Positions 36,694 to 45,100 of a DNA stretch of 64,000 bases are shown in pieces. How positions within the stretch are numbered: the stretch's first letter is position 1; every line of letters begins with the position of its first letter. Source of the stretch: an uncultured Devosia sp. (lineage in GTDB: Bacteria; Pseudomonadota; Alphaproteobacteria; Rhizobiales; Devosiaceae); contig NZ_CAMLHM010000002.1 of NCBI RefSeq assembly GCF_946479885.1, forward strand, positions 62,001 through 126,000, written 5' to 3'. A model generated the notes under the pieces. The model was not told the DNA's origin, did no database searches, and saw only the letters and a list, made by a program, of their open reading frames with translations. A program made the position numbers and the translations under genes.

Positions 36694-36771
36694 GGCTCGC
36701 CCGATTGAAATCGTCAGGACGCAGACTGGCCAGGAGGCCGCTGCCGGTGCCCTAGTCCTTCGAAGACCGGA

Positions 36772-36803
36772 AAAATGGGGCGAGGCTCAACTACCCCGCC
36801 CCT
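36772..36803 (-). terminator. Terminator-like hairpin after amiE
   Basis: On the minus strand, GGGGCGGGG, an 8-nt loop and CCTCGCCCC pair with one mismatch, followed by ATTTTT (complement of 36772-36777). It can end or attenuate the amiE transcript before the norQ-like gene. Confidence 0.65.
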
Positions 36804-36823
36804 AGTCGGGCCGTCAGGAGGCC

Positions 36824-37864
36824 TTATCGGTGGGTGGTTTCGAGCTCGGTGGGGATTCCATCGATCTTGCACTCGTCGGTGCCCGGAGCGGACCGCGTGA
36901 TGTTCTCCACCATCTCGCGTGTCCCTTCGGGGTCGGTGACCCATCTCGTATAGAAGTCGAAGGGACAGGCCGCCACGCCGCTTGGGCTTTCGCCGGAGTT
37001 GATCATCCCCGTGTAACCGCGGTGCAGGAGCTTATAGAGGTGGTTCTGGCTCTGCAGGTTCTTACGGGCATCCCGGATCAGGTTCTTCGACAGCAAGCCA
37101 TACTGAATGCCGTAGTCTTCTTCGCCCGTCTCCCCCAGGGTACGTCCGTCGAAGCCAACGATGGCCGAATGGCCGAAGTACGAGTACACGCCGTCGAAAC
37201 CCGAGGCGTTGGCGACGGCCACGTAGGTGTTGTTCGCCCACGCCATTGCCTTGGCCATCATGATCTGCTGTTCCTTTGCCGGGTACATGTATCCCTGGCA
37301 GCGCACGATCAGCTCCGCACCCTTCATGGCGCAGTCGCGCCAGATCTCGGGATAGTTGCCGTCGTCGCAGATTATCAGAGAGATCTTCAGACCCTTGGGA
37401 CCGTCCGAGACATACGTGCAATTGCCCGGATACCACCCCTCGATCGGCACCCAGGGCATGATCTTGCGATACTTCTGAACGATCTCGCCTTGGTCGTTCA
37501 TTAGGATGAGCGTGTTGTAGGGCGCCTTGTTCGGGTGTTCCTCGTGACGCTCACCGGTCAGCGAAAAGACGCCCCAGACCTTGGCCTTGCGACAGGCCTC
37601 GGCAAAGATCGCGGTCTCCTCGCCAGGAATCTGCGAGGCTGTCTCGTACATCTCCTTGGAGTCGTACATGATGCCGTGCGTGGAGTATTCGGGGAAAACC
37701 ACCAGGTCCATGCCCGGCAGGCCCGTCTTCATGCCCACGATCATGTCGGCGATCTTGCGCGCGTTATCGAGGACCTCCGCCTTTGTGTGCAGACGCGGCA
37801 TCTTGTAGTTGACGACGGCCACCCCAACCATGTCGTCGCTGCTAGAAATGTCTCCGTGTAGCAA
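36824..37864 (-). CDS. amiE: Aliphatic amidase
   Basis: 346 residues, nitrilase superfamily. It hydrolyses short aliphatic amides (acetamide, propionamide, formamide) to acid and ammonia in the cytosol. The N-terminal [20 protein letters not shown] and [20 protein letters not shown] follow the Pseudomonas enzyme almost residue for residue. Catalytic residues by count: Glu59 (FPEYST), Lys134 (KYRKIMPW), Glu142 and Cys166 (IICDDGNYP). The start codon is TTG at 37864, with AGAAGAGGAG 6-7 bp before it. It is 32 bp after the ATPase gene at 37897-38595, at the end of the transporter genes, so uptake and hydrolysis are co-expressed. Control by amiC-amiR is expected from the two leaders upstream. Confidence 0.95.
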   Translation of the reverse strand: MLHGDISSSDDMVGVAVVNYKMPRLHTKAEVLDNARKIADMIVGMKTGLPGMDLVVFPEYSTHGIMYDSKEMYETASQIPGEETAIFAEACRKAKVWGVFSLTGERHEEHPNKAPYNTLILMNDQGEIVQKYRKIMPWVPIEGWYPGNCTYVSDGPKGLKISLIICDDGNYPEIWRDCAMKGAELIVRCQGYMYPAKEQQIMMAKAMAWANNTYVAVANASGFDGVYSYFGHSAIVGFDGRTLGETGEEDYGIQYGLLSKNLIRDARKNLQSQNHLYKLLHRGYTGMINSGESPSGVAACPFDFYTRWVTDPEGTREMVENITRSAPGTDECKIDGIPTELETTHR

Positions 37865-37896
37865 TTTTTACTCCTCTTCTTAGTTTTGGTTGCCGG

Positions 37897-38595
37897 CTAG
37901 ACGGCAAGATGCTTTTCAACCAATTGGTCGGTGAGGTCGGCGGAAGCGCCCGAGGCGACTAGCCGACCCTTCTCCAGGATCGCAAAACTCGAGCTGGACG
38001 CGCGGGCGAAGGCGATATCCTGTTCGACCAGCACGATGGTGATGCCCCGGTCGCGGTTAAGCGAAATGATCGCCTCCTGGATACGCTCGACGATGTTCGG
38101 CTGGATACCTTCGGTCGGTTCATCGAGCAGGATGATCTTTGGGTTCGACTGCAGGGCCCGGGCGATGGCGAGCTGCTGCTGCTGCCCCCCCGACAGGTCT
38201 CCACCCAACCGATGGGCGAATTCCTTGAGGATGGGGAACATCTCGAACGCCGCCAGCTCGAGGTCTTCCTTAGGGACGTTGGAACGGGCGAACAGCCCCA
38301 TCCGCAGGTTCTCGAGGACGGTGAAGCGGGGCATGATGCCCCGGCCTTGAGGGACATAGCCGATGCCGGCGCGGGCCCTCTCGTGGGTCGGCAACCCGTT
38401 GATCTCGCGCCCGTCCAGGGCGATCGAGCCACGGGTCTTATCGAGAAGCCCCAGGATCGAACGCATCAGCGTTGTCTTGCCGACACCGTTTCTCCCGAGG
38501 ACGGAGAGAAACCCGCCCTGCTCAACTTTGAGCGCTATCTCCTGCAGGGCTCTCGAGTTGCCGTAATAGCCATCGAGGCCAGAAATACTAAGCAT
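37897..38595 (-). CDS. ABC importer ATPase, UrtE/LivF type
   Basis: 232 residues from MLSISGLDGYYGNSRALQEI at 38595; the longer frame to 38742 is spurious. Walker A LGRNGVGKTTLMRSI, Q-loop GIGYVPQGRGIMP, signature LGGDLSGGQQQQLAIARAL and Walker B ILLDEPTEGIQPNIVE are present. The Gln-rich signature and EGIQPNIV are typical of UrtE, the second ATPase of urea and short-chain-amide importers. It overlaps the end of the UrtD-type gene by 8 bp. It pairs with that protein to drive transport. Confidence 0.93.
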   Translation of the reverse strand: MLSISGLDGYYGNSRALQEIALKVEQGGFLSVLGRNGVGKTTLMRSILGLLDKTRGSIALDGREINGLPTHERARAGIGYVPQGRGIMPRFTVLENLRMGLFARSNVPKEDLELAAFEMFPILKEFAHRLGGDLSGGQQQQLAIARALQSNPKIILLDEPTEGIQPNIVERIQEAIISLNRDRGITIVLVEQDIAFARASSSSFAILEKGRLVASGASADLTDQLVEKHLAV

Positions 38596-39340
38596 GACCG
38601 ATCCCCACTGAACCGAGATAAACTTCCTTGACCTGCGGGTTGGCACTGACCTCGTCGGCACTGCCTTCCGCCAGAAGTGTCCCCTGATGCATGACGGAGA
38701 TGACATCGCCGATCTCGCGCACGAACCCCATGTCGTGTTCAACCACGATGATGGTGTTCTTGCCCTTGAGGCGGTTGCAGATATCGGCTGTCTTCTGCGT
38801 TTCCTGCACTGTCATCCCTGCAGTCGGCTCGTCCAACAGGATCAGCTCGCATTCCTGGGCCAGGAGCAATGCGATCTCCAGCCATTGGGTCTGACCGTGG
38901 CTGAGGTACGCCGCAGGGGTGTTCAGCTCGCTCGCCATGCCGACAAATTCGGCAAGGCTCTCCAGAGCTTCGGTGTCAGCACTCCGATTGAGGTGAAACA
39001 GGTTCCGGAATACCCCCGGACGCTTGCAGTAGGCGACCTCGAGGTTCTCGCTCACCGTTAGTTGGCGGAAGACGCTCGGCACCTGGAACTTGCGCCCGAC
39101 GCCCGCCCGGGCGATCAAGTGCTCTTCCAACCTGGCAAGCTCCTTGCCTTGGTATTGTATGGAACCTCCGGTCGGCTTTGTCTTGCCGCAGATGAGGTCG
39201 AGCGCAGTCGTCTTTCCGGCTCCGTTGGGCCCGATGAGGCAGCGCAACTCGCCTTTGCCGACCTCGAGGGTGAGGCCATTGACTGCCTTGAAGCCACCGA
39301 ATGAGACCGAAAGATCCGTAAGGGTCAGGTGTCCGCTCAT
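38588..39340 (-). CDS. ABC importer ATPase, UrtD/LivG type
   Basis: 250 residues from MSGHLTLTDLSVSFGGFKAV at 39340; the longer frame to 40234 runs antisense to the permease genes and is not real. Walker A IGPNGAGKTTALDLICGKTK, an early insertion RKFQVPSVFRQLTVSENLEV, a signature of the form AAYLSHGQTQWLEIALLLA (an SHGQ variant of LSGGQ, normal for UrtD) and Walker B LILLDEPTAGMTVQETQKT are present. The TAGMT after Walker B is also a UrtD mark. It overlaps the UrtC-type stop (ATGA). Confidence 0.93.
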   Translation of the reverse strand: MSGHLTLTDLSVSFGGFKAVNGLTLEVGKGELRCLIGPNGAGKTTALDLICGKTKPTGGSIQYQGKELARLEEHLIARAGVGRKFQVPSVFRQLTVSENLEVAYCKRPGVFRNLFHLNRSADTEALESLAEFVGMASELNTPAAYLSHGQTQWLEIALLLAQECELILLDEPTAGMTVQETQKTADICNRLKGKNTIIVVEHDMGFVREIGDVISVMHQGTLLAEGSADEVSANPQVKEVYLGSVGIGHA

Positions 39341-40467
39341 AGCTGCTCGACCTCCTTCTTGTTGGCGGAGGCCGGCTCGGCGCTGCTGCGCCTCGTTGTC
39401 GAGACGCGGTCCCATATCACTTCGATCAGGCCGGCCAGGCCCTTGGGCAGGAATAGGACGACAAGCACGAACACGGCACCCATGATCAGGGTCCAGGTGT
39501 CGAGGAAGGTCGCGCTCTCGGAGAGAGCGCCCTGCATGCCCGCCACCAGAATCGCCCCGAGAGTGGCACCGAGCAGGCTTTGCCGGCCGCCGACGGCGCA
39601 CCAGATGACGATCGAAAGACTGATCGACACCCCCAGGAAGGTCGGGGAGGCGAACTCCATGACGACGGTGTAGAGCATGCCCGCCACGCCCGCGATCCCT
39701 GCGGAGAAGGCCAAGGCGAGGATCTTGTACGCCGCCACGTCGTAACCGAAGTAGCGTACGCGGTTCTCCTGGTCGCGCACTGCCTGCAGGATCAGACCAG
39801 CCTTGGACTTGGTGATCGCCAAAGCAAGGAACAGGCAAAACGTAAGGCAGATGGCGACAAGGTAGTATGTCGAGGCGCTGTATGCGTCGAAGGTGATGCC
39901 GAACAGCTCCAGCGGGGCGAGATCGGTTATGCCGTTGAAGCCGCCGGTGAAGCGCTGCTGGTCGATGATCAGCAGGTTGCCGACGACGAGGGCGGCCAGT
40001 GTTATGATCGCAACATAGACGCCGGTCACCCGGCCGCGGAACATAAACCAGCCCATGACGATCGCGAGCAATGCCGGCACCAATATGCCGGCGGCTATGG
40101 CGATCGGTAGCGAGTAAAAGGGCTGCCAGAACCACGGCAGGCTTTCGACATTGTTCCAGACCATGAAGTCGGGAAGCCCCTCGGAACCGGTATGGACCGG
40201 CACGGTGCGCAACTTCAGCGCCATGGCCATGCAATAGGAACCGATGCCGAAGCTGAGCGCTTGACCGAGGTTAAGGATACCGGCGTAACCCCACGATAGG
40301 CTAAGCGCCATCGCCACTATGCCCAGCACGAGGTAACGCGCGTAGCGGTTGAGGAGAAACCCGTCGCTGACGATCAGGGGGAACAGAAGGATGAAGGCGC
40401 AGACCAGGGCGTAGACGACGACCTGAGTCCAGGTCTGACGCGCGGCGGGAGACATTGTATTTGTCAT
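39337..40467 (-). CDS. ABC importer permease, UrtC/LivM type
   Basis: 376 residues from MTNTMSPAARQTWTQVVVYA at 40467, with GAGGGGG upstream; the frame to 41055 is antisense carry-through. It has about nine hydrophobic segments. LSLSWGYAGILNLGQALSFG, TDLAPLELFGITFDAYSAST and KSKAGLILQAVRDQENRVRY (the ATPase-contacting loop) match UrtC. The C-terminus is basic and hydrophilic. It forms the pore with the UrtB-type partner, 11 bp upstream in the operon. Confidence 0.92.
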   Translation of the reverse strand: MTNTMSPAARQTWTQVVVYALVCAFILLFPLIVSDGFLLNRYARYLVLGIVAMALSLSWGYAGILNLGQALSFGIGSYCMAMALKLRTVPVHTGSEGLPDFMVWNNVESLPWFWQPFYSLPIAIAAGILVPALLAIVMGWFMFRGRVTGVYVAIITLAALVVGNLLIIDQQRFTGGFNGITDLAPLELFGITFDAYSASTYYLVAICLTFCLFLALAITKSKAGLILQAVRDQENRVRYFGYDVAAYKILALAFSAGIAGVAGMLYTVVMEFASPTFLGVSISLSIVIWCAVGGRQSLLGATLGAILVAGMQGALSESATFLDTWTLIMGAVFVLVVLFLPKGLAGLIEVIWDRVSTTRRSSAEPASANKKEVEQL

Positions 40468-40478
40468 TGCTGGCCCCC

Positions 40479-41348
40479 TCAACCGCGCATGCGGGTTGCA
40501 AACAGACCCTGGGGCCTGAAGCGGATGAGGACGATGATGGCGCATAGCACCAGAGCCTTGGCGATCGTGTCGTTCCACACGTAGGCCAGACCGCCTGTCA
40601 TTTCGCCGAGGAGAGCCGCGCTCGCCACCGTGCCGAACAGTGACTGCACCCCGCCTAGGACGACAACGAAAAAGGCGTCGACGACATAGGCAGCGCCCAT
40701 CTCCGGGGATACGGACTTGAGCGGCGCCACCAATGCCCCGGCGAGGCCGGCGAGGCCGGCGCCATAAGCGAAGGTGAGCGAATAGACGCGCCCGGCGTTT
40801 ATCCCGAAAGCAGTGGCGGTGGTACGGTCCTGCATGATCGCACGGAGGCGCATGCCGAAAGTGGTCCGGTTCATCAGCAACCACGTGGCCACGAATAGCA
40901 ACGCCACCACGGCGAACAGGAATACACGGTAGCCGGGGACGGAGACGCCGAATATGTCCACGGTACCGGCGAACTCGGTCGGCATCTCGACGTAGCGCAG
41001 CTCCCCGCCAGCCGCCAGACGAACGATCTGCTGCAGCATGACGCCTATGCCCCAAGTGGCGAGGATAGTGTCGAGCGGCCGCTTGTAGAGGAATTGAATG
41101 ACCCCTCGTTCGACCAGATAGCCGAGCGCCGCCACCGCAAAGAATATCAGGACGAGGCTGGGCAGAAGACCGACGCCGAAGAACGCCTTCATCGCCCAGG
41201 CGCCGTAGGCACCGAGCATGACGAATTCGCCGTGCGCCATGTTAATCACGCCCATGGCGCCGTAGATGATCGCAAGCCCGAGCGCCACCAGGAGTAGGAC
41301 AGAGCCGATGCTCAGGCCGGTCAGGACCTGTTGTAGAAGGAATTCCAT
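40479..41348 (-). CDS. ABC importer permease, UrtB/LivH type
   Basis: 289 residues. MEFLLQQVLTGLSIGSVLLL and IIYGAMGVINMAHGEFVMLG are the classic N-terminal half of LivH/UrtB permeases, and FGMRLRAIMQDRTTATAFGI is the cytoplasmic loop that contacts the ATPase. It contains seven to eight hydrophobic segments. It is separated from the upstream binding-protein gene by 105 bp containing a strong hairpin, which may set the ratio of binding protein to membrane parts. Confidence 0.93.
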   Translation of the reverse strand: MEFLLQQVLTGLSIGSVLLLVALGLAIIYGAMGVINMAHGEFVMLGAYGAWAMKAFFGVGLLPSLVLIFFAVAALGYLVERGVIQFLYKRPLDTILATWGIGVMLQQIVRLAAGGELRYVEMPTEFAGTVDIFGVSVPGYRVFLFAVVALLFVATWLLMNRTTFGMRLRAIMQDRTTATAFGINAGRVYSLTFAYGAGLAGLAGALVAPLKSVSPEMGAAYVVDAFFVVVLGGVQSLFGTVASAALLGEMTGGLAYVWNDTIAKALVLCAIIVLIRFRPQGLFATRMRG

Positions 41349-41409
41349 TTAGACCTCATGCGAGATGAGTGGCGCGACGCCTCCGTTTTGACGCCGCGCC
41401 CGGCCCTTA

Positions 41410-41435
41410 TGCGCGTTCACCAATGGTGACGCGCA
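41410..41435 (-). repeat. Hairpin between binding protein and permease genes
   Basis: TGCGCG-T-TCACC pairs with GGTGA-CGCGCA around AAT (one bulge). It is a strong stem with no T tract. It lies just after the binding-protein stop and probably protects that part of the mRNA from 3' decay. Confidence 0.6.
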
Positions 41436-41453
41436 TACTTGCGTTGACTTGGA

Positions 41454-42701
41454 TCAGGCCCCGACCAGGCCGTCCTCCAGGCATTGCTGTCCCGGATAGG
41501 CGGCGTAAGGGTCGGGCTTCTTCCACTCAGCCGAGTCCTTCAGCACCTCGAACTGACCGTCCGACTTGGCCATAGCGATCTTCGGCCACAGCCAGGTGTG
41601 GAGGTTGTCCTTTTCGATCAGAACCTTTCCCTGCGGCGCGATCAGCTCGACACCCTTGACCGCGTCGCGGATGTTGGGCGGGGTGATGTCGGAGAGAGCC
41701 AGCTTTTCCACGGCCTGCTTGAACATGTGGACCTGGAAATACGCCGGCTCGGACACGAAATGGGTGACCTTGTCCGCGCCCCATCGCCGCTGGTACGCCT
41801 CGACGAACTTCTCGTTCTCCGGCGACTGGTGGACCATGAAGTACGGCGCGGAGGTGAAGTGGCCGGCCGCCGCGTCGCCGCCCATCGCAGCGATTTCGTT
41901 TTCCGACGTCGTGAGGGAGGCCATCGGCATTTTCTCGGGATCGAGGCCGGCCGCGCGGTACTGGCGGTGCAGGGCCACGACAGAATCGCCGACCACGGTG
42001 GAGAAGATGACGTTCGGCTGGGTCTGCTGGATCTTGTTGATCACCGACGAGAATTCGGAATGCCCGAGTGGGACATATTCCTCGTTCACGACTTCCGCGC
42101 CGAGGCTCTCGAGCAACTTCTTGCAGTAGTTGTTCTCTTCCTGCGGATAGATGTAGTTCGACCCGATCAAGTAGAACTTCTTGCCGAACTTCTGGACCAG
42201 CCAGGGAATGAATTCATCCTGCTGCTGGTTCGGCACCGCACCGGTATAGATCACGTTCTTGGAGCATTCACGCCCCTCGTAGAGCGTCGGATACCAGTAG
42301 AGGTTGTCCTGCCGTTCGAACACGGGCAGCACGGCCTTGCGGCTGGCCGAGGTGTAGGAGCCGAACACGGAAACGCACTTGTCTCCCAACACCAGCTTGC
42401 GGGCCTTTTCGGCAAAGGTCGCGGGATCCGATGCCGGATCCTCAATCACGGGGACGATAGGCATGCCGTTGATGCCACCCGCAGCATTGATCTCCTCGAT
42501 CGCCAGTATCGTCGCCTTGTTCAGCGACTCCTCGATGATGCCGGTCGTTCCGGTCAATGAGAACAACACGCCGACCTTGATCTCGCCGCCTTGCGCCATG
42601 GCAAGATCGGCGTTCTTAAACCAGATGCTCGGCATGCCGATGGAAGCCGCGGCACCGAACGCGGCACCACCTTTCAGCAAGTCTCTACGCTTAATCGTCA
42701 T
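41454..42701 (-). CDS. Urea/short-amide ABC binding protein (UrtA/FmdD-like), Tat-exported
   Basis: 415 residues from MTIKRRDLLKGGAAFGAAAS at 42701, preceded by GGGAGAAG; KRRDLLKGG is a twin-arginine signal. The mature protein is a type-I periplasmic binding protein: EIKVGVLFSLTGTTGIIEES, AAGGINGMPIVPVIEDPASD, YPTLYEGRECSKNVIYTGAV and NKIQQTQPNVIFSTVVGDSV. These blocks closely parallel AmiC at 43550-44695 (YPTLYEG, NVIYTGA, VIFSTVVG), so the binding protein and the cytosolic regulator share an ancestor and probably a ligand. It opens the transporter operon behind a terminator leader. Confidence 0.92.
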   Translation of the reverse strand: MTIKRRDLLKGGAAFGAAASIGMPSIWFKNADLAMAQGGEIKVGVLFSLTGTTGIIEESLNKATILAIEEINAAGGINGMPIVPVIEDPASDPATFAEKARKLVLGDKCVSVFGSYTSASRKAVLPVFERQDNLYWYPTLYEGRECSKNVIYTGAVPNQQQDEFIPWLVQKFGKKFYLIGSNYIYPQEENNYCKKLLESLGAEVVNEEYVPLGHSEFSSVINKIQQTQPNVIFSTVVGDSVVALHRQYRAAGLDPEKMPMASLTTSENEIAAMGGDAAAGHFTSAPYFMVHQSPENEKFVEAYQRRWGADKVTHFVSEPAYFQVHMFKQAVEKLALSDITPPNIRDAVKGVELIAPQGKVLIEKDNLHTWLWPKIAMAKSDGQFEVLKDSAEWKKPDPYAAYPGQQCLEDGLVGA

Positions 42702-42722
42702 GTTCTTCTCCCGATCAAAACG

Positions 42723-42796
42723 AAAAAGCCCCCGCGCGGATTGTAAATCCGAGACGGAGGCCATGTTGCCAACAATGTTTGCAGCGTTTTTGCCGC
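42723..42796 (-). promoter_or_regulatory. Candidate ANTAR (AmiR) antitermination leader, transporter operon
   Basis: Reading the minus strand, hairpin P1 (42796-42781) is GCGGC, loop AAAAAC, GCTGC. Ten bases later hairpin P2 (42770-42759) is GGC, loop AACATG, GCC. A terminator then spans 42761-42728 (GCCTCCG ... CGGGGGC, with inner CGGATT/AATCCG), followed by TTTTT. P2 shares 3 nt with the 5' terminator arm, so the two cannot form together. The promoter is probably TTGACA at 42846-42841. Loops have A at positions 1 and 4; from memory the usual ANTAR loop has A1 and G4. Confidence 0.65.
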
Positions 42797-42935
42797 GACC
42801 GGCGAACCGGTTTATTCGAGACTATATCGGCCGTTCCGTTTGTCAACCATCGAATGTGGAATCGGCATAATTTATATTCACATCGCAAAAACGGTTACTT
42901 TTTGCGCAGAGAAGGTAGCGCCCGCCCTGATCTAC

Positions 42936-43550
42936 TCACTCCAAGCCCGGAAAAGTGGCACCGACTAGCGCCGTCGCTAGCGCGGCGATGGTCACCTGCC
43001 TCTGCATTGCCATGTCGCGGAGCATCTTGTAGGCAGCGTCCTGTGTGATGCCATGCTTGGTCATCAACAGCATCTTGGCGCGCTCCACCTCGCGGATGGC
43101 ACGCAGGTTCTCGTCCAGCCTTGCCACACGGTCCCGCAGCCTCCGCTCGTAGCGGAACTGGCTCCACGCGTTCATCACGGTGACCCGCATCAAGTCAGGC
43201 TGCACCGGACGCTGCAGTATCGCGTTCGGTGCGAGGCTGACGACATCCTGGTCGGGTATCCGTCCGCCCGAAGGCAGGACGAGGACAAGTGCCGCCTCGG
43301 CCTCGCCAGGTTTCCAGGGAAGCATTTCGGCGAGCCCGGGACCGTACTCGCAAACGAGGATATCCATGTCCGCCGAGAGCCGATGGGGTACTGGCCAGAC
43401 CACCCGAATTTCCGCTCGGCTCCGCTGCAGCTCGCGCAACGCGGCCTGCATAGAGAAATCAGGTTCGCAGCAGACCGAAATCCTGGTGTGCTGGATCTCG
43501 CTGCCGTGAGACGCAGCTTCAGTTTTTGGGAGTTTTTCCGCCACTACCAT
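42936..43550 (-). CDS. amiR: AmiR-type ANTAR transcription antiterminator
   Basis: 204 residues from the ATG at 43550, which overlaps the amiC stop (TAATG); the frame upstream of this is carry-through. Residues 20-120 form a pseudo-receiver domain lacking a clear phospho-acceptor setting (ILVCEYGPGLAEMLPWKPGE). Residues about 140-200 are the ANTAR domain: a coiled coil (LDENLRAIREVERAKMLLMT) and a three-helix bundle with conserved positions KHGITQDAAYKMLRDMAMQR and QVTIAALATALV. AmiR binds paired hairpins in nascent RNA to stop terminator formation, and AmiC holds it inactive until an amide binds. Two suitable leaders are present in this window. Confidence 0.9.
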   Translation of the reverse strand: MVVAEKLPKTEAASHGSEIQHTRISVCCEPDFSMQAALRELQRSRAEIRVVWPVPHRLSADMDILVCEYGPGLAEMLPWKPGEAEAALVLVLPSGGRIPDQDVVSLAPNAILQRPVQPDLMRVTVMNAWSQFRYERRLRDRVARLDENLRAIREVERAKMLLMTKHGITQDAAYKMLRDMAMQRQVTIAALATALVGATFPGLE

Positions 43551-44695
43551 TAGACCATCGCCGGTCGCTCTGTGCCGACGAGATAGGGATCGGCCAGAAC
43601 CGGCGCCAAAGACTGCCTGAGAATCTGGAATTGCCCGGAACGCTGCACCCGCCCGATGCGAGACCACACGTTAGCGTGGGAGCATTTGGGGTTAATGGAA
43701 ACAACGCCCTGCGGTGCCTCGAACTTCTGCCCTAGCACCATCGGCCTCAAGATGTCCGGGTCGATCGAATTCGTATATTCGAGCGCCTTCGCGAACATAT
43801 GGACCTGAAAGTAGGCCGCCTCCACGCACATGTTGGTCGGTGAATCGTCGCCGTACTGTTTGTGATATCGGGAGACAAAGTCCCGGTTACGCTCGCCTTC
43901 GATACCCTGGAAGTAGCTCGCCGCCGTTATGTGGCCCTCGCCAACGTCCGCCCCCATGGCCACGATCTCGGCTTCTGTCGTCGTCAGGCTGGCGATTGGG
44001 CACGTCTTCGGATCAAGGCCGAAATCGTGGAAGGCCTGGTACAGGAACACCGTGGCTTCCCCAACTACAGTGGAGAAGATCACGTCCGGCTGGGCCTCCT
44101 TGATATCGCGCATGATAGGCAGGAAATCGTGCCTCCGGGAGTTCAGCGGCACATATGCCTCTCCGACCACCTCCCCGCCACGCTGCGCCAACAATTCGCG
44201 CATGATCCGGTTCGACTCGTGCGGGTAGATGTAATCCGACCCAACGAAGTAGACGCGCGGCCCGTAGGTCTCGGTGAGGAAATCGCATAACGCGAGCGAG
44301 TTCTGGTTGGGCGCGGCACCGGTGTAGATGACGTTCGGCGAATATTCGAAGCCTTCGTATAGCGTGGGGTACCAAAGTAGCCCATTCAACCGTTCGAGAA
44401 CCGGCAACACGGCTTTGCGGCTCGACGAGGTGTAGCATCCGAAGATGGTGGAAAGCCCTTCTTTCGCCAGCATCCGGTGAGCGTGGCTGCGGAACAGGGC
44501 ATTGTCCGAGGCTGGGTCGTAAACGACCGGCTGAAGTTCGCGGCCGTTGATACCGCCGCTAGCATTGATCTCGTCGATGGCGAGCATCGTGCCTCGAAAC
44601 TGGGTCTCCTCGATGAGAGCCATAAAGCCAGATTGCGAGAAAAGAACGCCGACCCGCCACGGCTCCGACGTCTGGCCATCCTTCGGCGACCTCAT
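43550..44695 (-). CDS. amiC: AmiC-type amide sensor, negative regulator of AmiR
   Basis: 381 residues from the ATG at 44695 (Pseudomonas AmiC is about 385). It has no signal peptide, so it is a cytosolic member of the type-I binding-protein family. PWRVGVLFSQSGFMALIEET, NASGGINGRELQPVVYDPAS, CYTSSSRKAVLPVLERLNGL and LWYPTLYEGFEYSPNVIYTG are the sensor landmarks, with VIFSTVVGEATVFLYQAFHD in the second lobe. It binds a short amide and releases AmiR. The start codon overlaps the stop of a 15-codon upstream ORF (ATGA), so its translation is probably coupled to that ORF. It is followed directly by amiR. Confidence 0.92.
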   Translation of the reverse strand: MRSPKDGQTSEPWRVGVLFSQSGFMALIEETQFRGTMLAIDEINASGGINGRELQPVVYDPASDNALFRSHAHRMLAKEGLSTIFGCYTSSSRKAVLPVLERLNGLLWYPTLYEGFEYSPNVIYTGAAPNQNSLALCDFLTETYGPRVYFVGSDYIYPHESNRIMRELLAQRGGEVVGEAYVPLNSRRHDFLPIMRDIKEAQPDVIFSTVVGEATVFLYQAFHDFGLDPKTCPIASLTTTEAEIVAMGADVGEGHITAASYFQGIEGERNRDFVSRYHKQYGDDSPTNMCVEAAYFQVHMFAKALEYTNSIDPDILRPMVLGQKFEAPQGVVSINPKCSHANVWSRIGRVQRSGQFQILRQSLAPVLADPYLVGTERPAMV

Positions 44696-44739
44696 GGCAG
44701 CACCCGCAGGCCAAAGCACTGCGACAGGTGATCATTCAT
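44692..44739 (-). CDS. 15-codon upstream ORF coupled to amiC
   Basis: MNDHLSQCFGLRVLP starts at an ATG (44739) with AAGGAGG at the right distance, the best ribosome-binding site in this stretch. Its TGA overlaps the amiC ATG. amiC itself has only a weak site. The short ORF therefore looks like the entry point for ribosomes that re-start at amiC, or a leader peptide. Confidence 0.55.
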   Translation of the reverse strand: MNDHLSQCFGLRVLP

Positions 44740-44951
44740 CCAAGCCTCCTTGTAGGCGCGCGACACCCTCGCTGCGACGGGTATCGACTGGCCCCGAGGT
44801 CACACCACTCACCCAATGCCCCAGAACTCCGCGCTTGCACCATCCCGCTCCAAGATGCCGACAGTCGATTTGAGTTGCTTCCTGCTAAAGACAAAAAACT
44901 CCGTCGGCCTCGCACCTGCGGCCCGCCCCGGCGCAATTCAAGCGCACAAAC

Positions 44952-45030
44952 AAAAAACTCCCCTGCGACCGGCGAGGTCTTCACAGGAGAGCACTGTTGC
45001 CCACGGGAATATAGACGGCGCTGTTGCCGC
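44952..45030 (-). promoter_or_regulatory. Candidate ANTAR (AmiR) antitermination leader upstream of amiC
   Basis: Reading the minus strand, P1 (45030-45015) is GCGGC, loop AACAGC, GCCGT. Twelve bases later P2 (45002-44989) is GGGC, loop AACAGT, GCTC. The terminator stem CTCTCCTG/CAGGGGAG occupies 44991-44958 and is followed by six T residues (44957-44952). P2 and the terminator overlap by 3 nt, exactly as in the transporter leader. A second GGAGTTTTTTGT block follows at about 44893. This suggests amiC-amiR is autoregulated by antitermination. Confidence 0.65.
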
Positions 45031-45056
45031 TTATGGTGTCTTCCACCATTAGTTGC

Positions 45057-45085
45057 AGCGTAGTTCATCGTCATATTTGTGTCAA
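45057..45085 (-). promoter_or_regulatory. Promoter for the amiC-amiR leader
   Basis: On the minus strand TTGACA (45085-45080), a 17 bp spacer and TACGCT (45062-45057) form a sigma-70 promoter whose start would lie about 20 nt before hairpin P1 of the leader. Confidence 0.55.
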
Positions 45086-45100
45086 TTCGTGACCCAGGCC

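Noticed and set aside
38596..40234. Long N-terminal extensions of the UrtD- and UrtC-type genes
   Set aside because: They read through the neighbouring permease genes in another frame; family starts and ATGA overlaps fix the true starts at 39340 and 40467.
44891..44945. A second terminator downstream of the amiC leader
   Set aside because: GGAGTTTTTTGT repeats the T tract of the first terminator, but no stable hairpin precedes it (best stem 4 bp with a 2-nt loop).
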